A DNA stretch of 64,000 bases, from contig NZ_JADKYZ010000006.1 of assembly GCF_015354245.1 (NCBI RefSeq), positions 62,001-126,000 on the forward strand. The letters are read 5' to 3'. A model generated the notes under the pieces. That model saw only the letters and a list, made by a program, of their open reading frames with translations. It searched no databases and was not told where the DNA came from. Each line of letters starts with the position of its first letter. Within the stretch, counting starts at the first letter, position 1. The position numbers were made by a program, and so were the translations under genes. Source of the stretch: Diaphorobacter caeni. GTDB lineage: Bacteria; Pseudomonadota; Gammaproteobacteria; Burkholderiales; Burkholderiaceae_C. This document shows positions 61,297 through 64,000 of this stretch, piece after piece.

Positions 61297-61389
61297 GAGC
61301 GTGCTGACGATCTCCACACGGCCTTGCAGGCGCGGCTTTGGGCGCTCTGCTGCGTTGCAAATCCTCGCGCCGAGATCGTCAACACGCTC
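61297..61389. repeat. Inverted-repeat element, copy 2 (93 bp), inside the catabolic cluster
   Basis: Arms GAGCGTGCTGACGATCTC (61297-61314) and GAGATCGTCAACACGCTC (61372-61389) pair with one mismatch. The inner CACACGGCCTTGCAGGCGCGG is identical to copy 1. It sits one base after the ThDP gene stop. It may end or stabilise the upstream transcript and so set the ratio between the ThDP enzyme and the dehydrogenase. Confidence 0.8.
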
Positions 61390-61497
61390 TGAGCGGCGCG
61401 GTGGCAGGCCTCTGCCATCGCTCTTCACGACGCTTCGCAACTCTCTTTTGTGACCCCGTTTCCCGACACGCCCGCGCGTCGGGGGCGTGGTGAACCC

Positions 61498-62937
61498 ATG
61501 ACCTATCCAGATACACAACTCTTCATCGACGGCATGTGGCGAGCGGCGTCCAACGGCGCGACGCTGCCCGTCGTCAACCCCGCCACTGGCTCCGAGATCG
61601 GTCGCGTGGCGCGGGCCAGCCTGGCCGATCTCGACAGTGCGTTGGCGGCGGCCCAGCGCGGCTTCGAGACATGGCGTGACATGACCTCCCTGACACGCGG
61701 GCAGATCCTGCGTCAGGCCGCGACTCTGGTGCGTGAACGTGCGGAGCACATCGCACAGGTGCTGACGCAGGAACAGGGCAAGCCTGTATCCGAGGCCACG
61801 GGCGAAACACTGGCCGCTGCAGACATCCTCGACTGGTTTGCAGACGAAGGCATGCGCGTCTATGGACGAGTCGTGCCGTCGCGGCGCAATCCGGCGATCC
61901 GGCAGACAGTGGTGCGCGATCCGCTGGGCCCGGTGGCCGCATTCACGCCGTGGAATTTTCCGATCAACCAGCTGGTTCTCAAGCTGGCTCCCGCACTGGC
62001 CGCAGGATGCTCCGTGATTGCGAAGGCGGCGGAGGAGACACCCGCAGCGCCGGCGGCACTGGTGGCAGCGCTGGCCGATGCGGGTTTGCCCAAAGGCGTG
62101 CTGGGGCTGGTCTATGGTGATCCCGCCGAGATTTCCAGCCATCTCATCGCGCATCCCGTGATCCGCAAGGTCACGTTCACCGGGTCGACGGCCGTCGGCA
62201 AGCAACTGGCGGCCCTGGCCGGTGCGCACATGAAGCGCGTGACCATGGAGCTGGGCGGGCATGCGCCGGTGATCGTGTGCGAGGACGCGAACCTTGAGCT
62301 GGCCGTGAAGTCGTGCGGATCGGCCAAGTTCCGCAACGCGGGACAGGTCTGCATTTCGCCGACGCGATTCCTCGTCCACGAGAGCCTTGTGCGACCCTTC
62401 TCGGAAGCCCTTGCGCGCCAAGCGCAGGCGGTGCAAGTCGGCAACGGGCTCGATCCAGGCACGGAAATGGGGCCTCTCGCCAACCCGCGTCGCGTCAGCG
62501 CGATGGAAGACCTCGTGGAGGACGCCCAGCGGGCGGGCGCCCAGCTGCTCGCGGGCGGAAAGCGCATCGGCGACGCAGGCAATTTCTGGTCACCCACCGT
62601 GCTGGCGGACGTACCTCTTCATGCGAGGGTCTTCAATGAAGAGCCCTTCGGACCGATCGCCGCCATCCGCAGCTTCAACCATCTGGATGACGCCATCGCG
62701 GAAGCCAACCGCCTGCCTTACGGGCTTGCGGGATACGGCTTCACCGAATCGCTGAAGAATGCCGATCTGTTGGGGCGCAAGGTCGAGGTGGGAATGCTGT
62801 GGCTGAACATGCCCGCCTCCACCAGCCCGGAGCTGCCCTTCGGCGGCATGAAGGATTCGGGATACGGCTCCGAAGGTGGGCCCGAAGCGCTCGAGGCCTA
62901 TCTGAGCGTCCGCTCCGTGGTGGTGCGCAATGCCTGA
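61498..62937 (+). CDS. NAD(P)-dependent aldehyde dehydrogenase (succinate-semialdehyde type)
   Basis: A 479-residue aldehyde dehydrogenase. The general-base glutamate is E251 (TMELGGHAP) and the nucleophile C285 ([13 protein letters not shown]). [12 protein letters not shown] and [14 protein letters not shown] mark the cofactor site. It is nearest to GabD-type enzymes but could oxidise other aldehydes. In this cluster it should oxidise the aldehyde released by the ThDP enzyme to a carboxylate. Start 61498 ([12 protein letters not shown]) matches the family; a reading from 61450 is an extension. Its stop lies 10 bases before, or overlaps, the amidohydrolase start. Confidence 0.93.
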   Translation: MTYPDTQLFIDGMWRAASNGATLPVVNPATGSEIGRVARASLADLDSALAAAQRGFETWRDMTSLTRGQILRQAATLVRERAEHIAQVLTQEQGKPVSEATGETLAAADILDWFADEGMRVYGRVVPSRRNPAIRQTVVRDPLGPVAAFTPWNFPINQLVLKLAPALAAGCSVIAKAAEETPAAPAALVAALADAGLPKGVLGLVYGDPAEISSHLIAHPVIRKVTFTGSTAVGKQLAALAGAHMKRVTMELGGHAPVIVCEDANLELAVKSCGSAKFRNAGQVCISPTRFLVHESLVRPFSEALARQAQAVQVGNGLDPGTEMGPLANPRRVSAMEDLVEDAQRAGAQLLAGGKRIGDAGNFWSPTVLADVPLHARVFNEEPFGPIAAIRSFNHLDDAIAEANRLPYGLAGYGFTESLKNADLLGRKVEVGMLWLNMPASTSPELPFGGMKDSGYGSEGGPEALEAYLSVRSVVVRNA

Positions 62938-62947
62938 GGACGCTGTC

Positions 62948-64000
62948 ATGACCCAGACTCCCGCTCTTGTGCCCGAGTCCGAAGCGGGCCCGCTTTCCGC
63001 CTACCTTGGAGCGTTGGTGGCGTTGCGGCGCGACCTGCATGCGCATCCCGAACTGAAGTTCGAGGAGCATCGCACGGCGGACAGGATCGCGGCCTACCTG
63101 TCGGCGCTCGGTGTGCCGATGCACAGGGGGCTTGGCCGCACGGGCATCGTCGCCACCATCGTCGGAAAAGGTGGGGCGCAGGGCGCCAGCGCGCGGGCGA
63201 TCGGGATTCGCGCCGACATGGATGCGTTGCCGATCCAGGAGCTCAACGCTTTCGATCATCGCAGCCAAAGCGACGGCCGGATGCATGCCTGTGGCCACGA
63301 CGGCCACACGGCCATGCTGCTCGGTGCCGCCACGTTGCTAGCCGAGCGGCCGGATTTCGATGGCACGGTGCACCTGATCTTCCAGCCTGGCGAGGAGGGC
63401 GGTGCAGGCGCACGGCTGATGATGGAGGAGGGGCTGTTCACCATGTTCCCCTGCGATGCGGTGTTCGCCCTGCACAACTGGCCTTCCTTGCCAGCAGGAG
63501 AAATGGGAGTCCGCGTCGGGCCGATCATGGCCTCCGCCAACCGCTTCGAAATCCGTGTGCAGGGACGTGGAGGCCACGCGGCGTTGCCCCATACCACGGT
63601 CGATCCCATCCCCGTGGCCTGTGCCATCGTGGGTCAGCTGCAGACCTTGGTCTCGCGGGCCATCGACCCGCTGGACAGCGCGGTGCTCACGGTCGGAAAG
63701 ATCGAGGCCGGAACGATCGAGAACATCATTCCCGACGAGGCGGCCATCTATGGCACCTGCCGCACGCTCTCGCCGCTGACCCTCAAGCGCATGCTCGAGG
63801 GGATCGAGCGGATCGCAAGCCATGTGGCAGCCGCACATGACGCCAAGGCCACCGTGGTCTGGAAGCCCGGCTATCCAAGCACCTGCAATACACGCGACGA
63901 AGCCCTCTTCATGGGCGATGTCATGCGGGAGATGGTGGGCGAGCAGCGTGCCCATCCGGATGTGATGCCCGCCATGACGGCCGAGGATTTCGGCTTCATG
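62948..64000 (+). CDS. M20-family amidohydrolase (hippurate hydrolase-like), 3' end outside window
   Basis: The first 351 residues of an M20D-type metallohydrolase that cleaves N-acyl amino acids or amino-acid conjugates. Zinc ligands appear in MHACGHDGHTAML (H113, C115, H117 region), and the glutamate pair E149/E150 in FQPGEEGGAG. The dimerisation-domain block RVQGRGGHAALPHTTVDP and PAMTAEDFGFM at the end are typical, so only about 40-50 residues should be missing. An alternative start at 62930 overlaps the dehydrogenase stop. It is the last visible gene of the cluster and would supply free amino acid to the aminotransferases. Confidence 0.93.
   Translation, partial: MTQTPALVPESEAGPLSAYLGALVALRRDLHAHPELKFEEHRTADRIAAYLSALGVPMHRGLGRTGIVATIVGKGGAQGASARAIGIRADMDALPIQELNAFDHRSQSDGRMHACGHDGHTAMLLGAATLLAERPDFDGTVHLIFQPGEEGGAGARLMMEEGLFTMFPCDAVFALHNWPSLPAGEMGVRVGPIMASANRFEIRVQGRGGHAALPHTTVDPIPVACAIVGQLQTLVSRAIDPLDSAVLTVGKIEAGTIENIIPDEAAIYGTCRTLSPLTLKRMLEGIERIASHVAAAHDAKATVVWKPGYPSTCNTRDEALFMGDVMREMVGEQRAHPDVMPAMTAEDFGFM

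Noticed and set aside
1-64000. CRISPR array, rRNA genes, phage structural genes or replication origin
   Set aside because: I looked for regularly spaced repeats, conserved rRNA segments, capsid/tail-like proteins and DnaA-box clusters and saw none.

Overview
The window is a high-G+C bacterial chromosome segment. Its core genes (ilvD, guaA, aroQ, lpxH, cysS, accA, tilS, lysC, tRNA-Ser), a Bug-type solute-binding protein, an IPTL-CTERM-like protein and many LysR regulators suggest a betaproteobacterium of the order Burkholderiales, probably family Comamonadaceae. That placement is an inference from gene content and protein style, not from a marker-gene search.

Layout. Positions 1-3532 hold the N-terminal half of ilvD (minus strand), a VapBC-type toxin-antitoxin pair and guaA. 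Directly after the guaA terminator, 3695-15210 is a visibly less G+C-rich defence island. It has a cytosine-5 DNA methyltransferase on the plus strand facing a tight six-gene minus-strand series, in transcription order: an ankyrin-repeat/primary-sigma-factor fusion, a MORC/MutL-like GHKL ATPase, a Z1-domain SF2-type ATPase, a PD-(D/E)XK (DUF4420-type) nuclease, an AIPR-family protein and a Vsr endonuclease. The MORC/Z1/nuclease/methylase combination belongs to a class of predicted restriction-like systems. The ankyrin plus region 1.1-to-4 sigma factor at the head of the operon is the most unusual element in the window.

From 15468 to 47851 the sequence is mostly housekeeping and metabolic. It includes small secreted proteins, a class I amidotransferase, a secreted NUC1 nuclease, a chromate transporter, a BigR-like redox-sulfur module (two YeeE/YedE half-transporters, an ArsR regulator and a TlpA-like thioredoxin), proline catabolism (putA with a divergent Lrp regulator), aroQ, arfB, an AceE/MdeB-like 2-oxoacid dehydrogenase E1 with a divergent Lrp regulator, a LysR/Bug/gamma-glutamyltransferase group, lpxH with an MtfA-like peptidase, two cyclophilins, and the cysS, glycosylase, accA, tilS, lysC and tRNA-Ser stretch.

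From 47860 to about 51580 the tRNA-Ser gene is followed by debris of past insertions: an integrase C-terminus, an IS5-type transposase N-terminus and a surface-protein fragment. Two paralogous secreted proteins with collagen-like Gly-X-Y tails lie among them. Positions 51583-56260 carry a lipase-like lipoprotein, a LysR regulator, an MFS transporter and an IS3 transposase remnant. Positions 56432-64000 carry a catabolic cluster: two aminotransferases, a ThDP decarboxylase-like enzyme, an aldehyde dehydrogenase and an M20 amidohydrolase. Together these could convert an N-acylated amino acid through its 2-oxoacid and aldehyde to a carboxylic acid.

Two families of non-coding repeats stand out. 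One is a 93-94 bp element (36143-36235 and 39858-39951) with an invariant GTAC-TCTC-GTAC apical hairpin and compensatory changes in its outer and middle stems. The other is a 93-94 bp inverted-repeat element (29629-29722, 61297-61389, truncated at 53685-53746) lying immediately 3' of genes.
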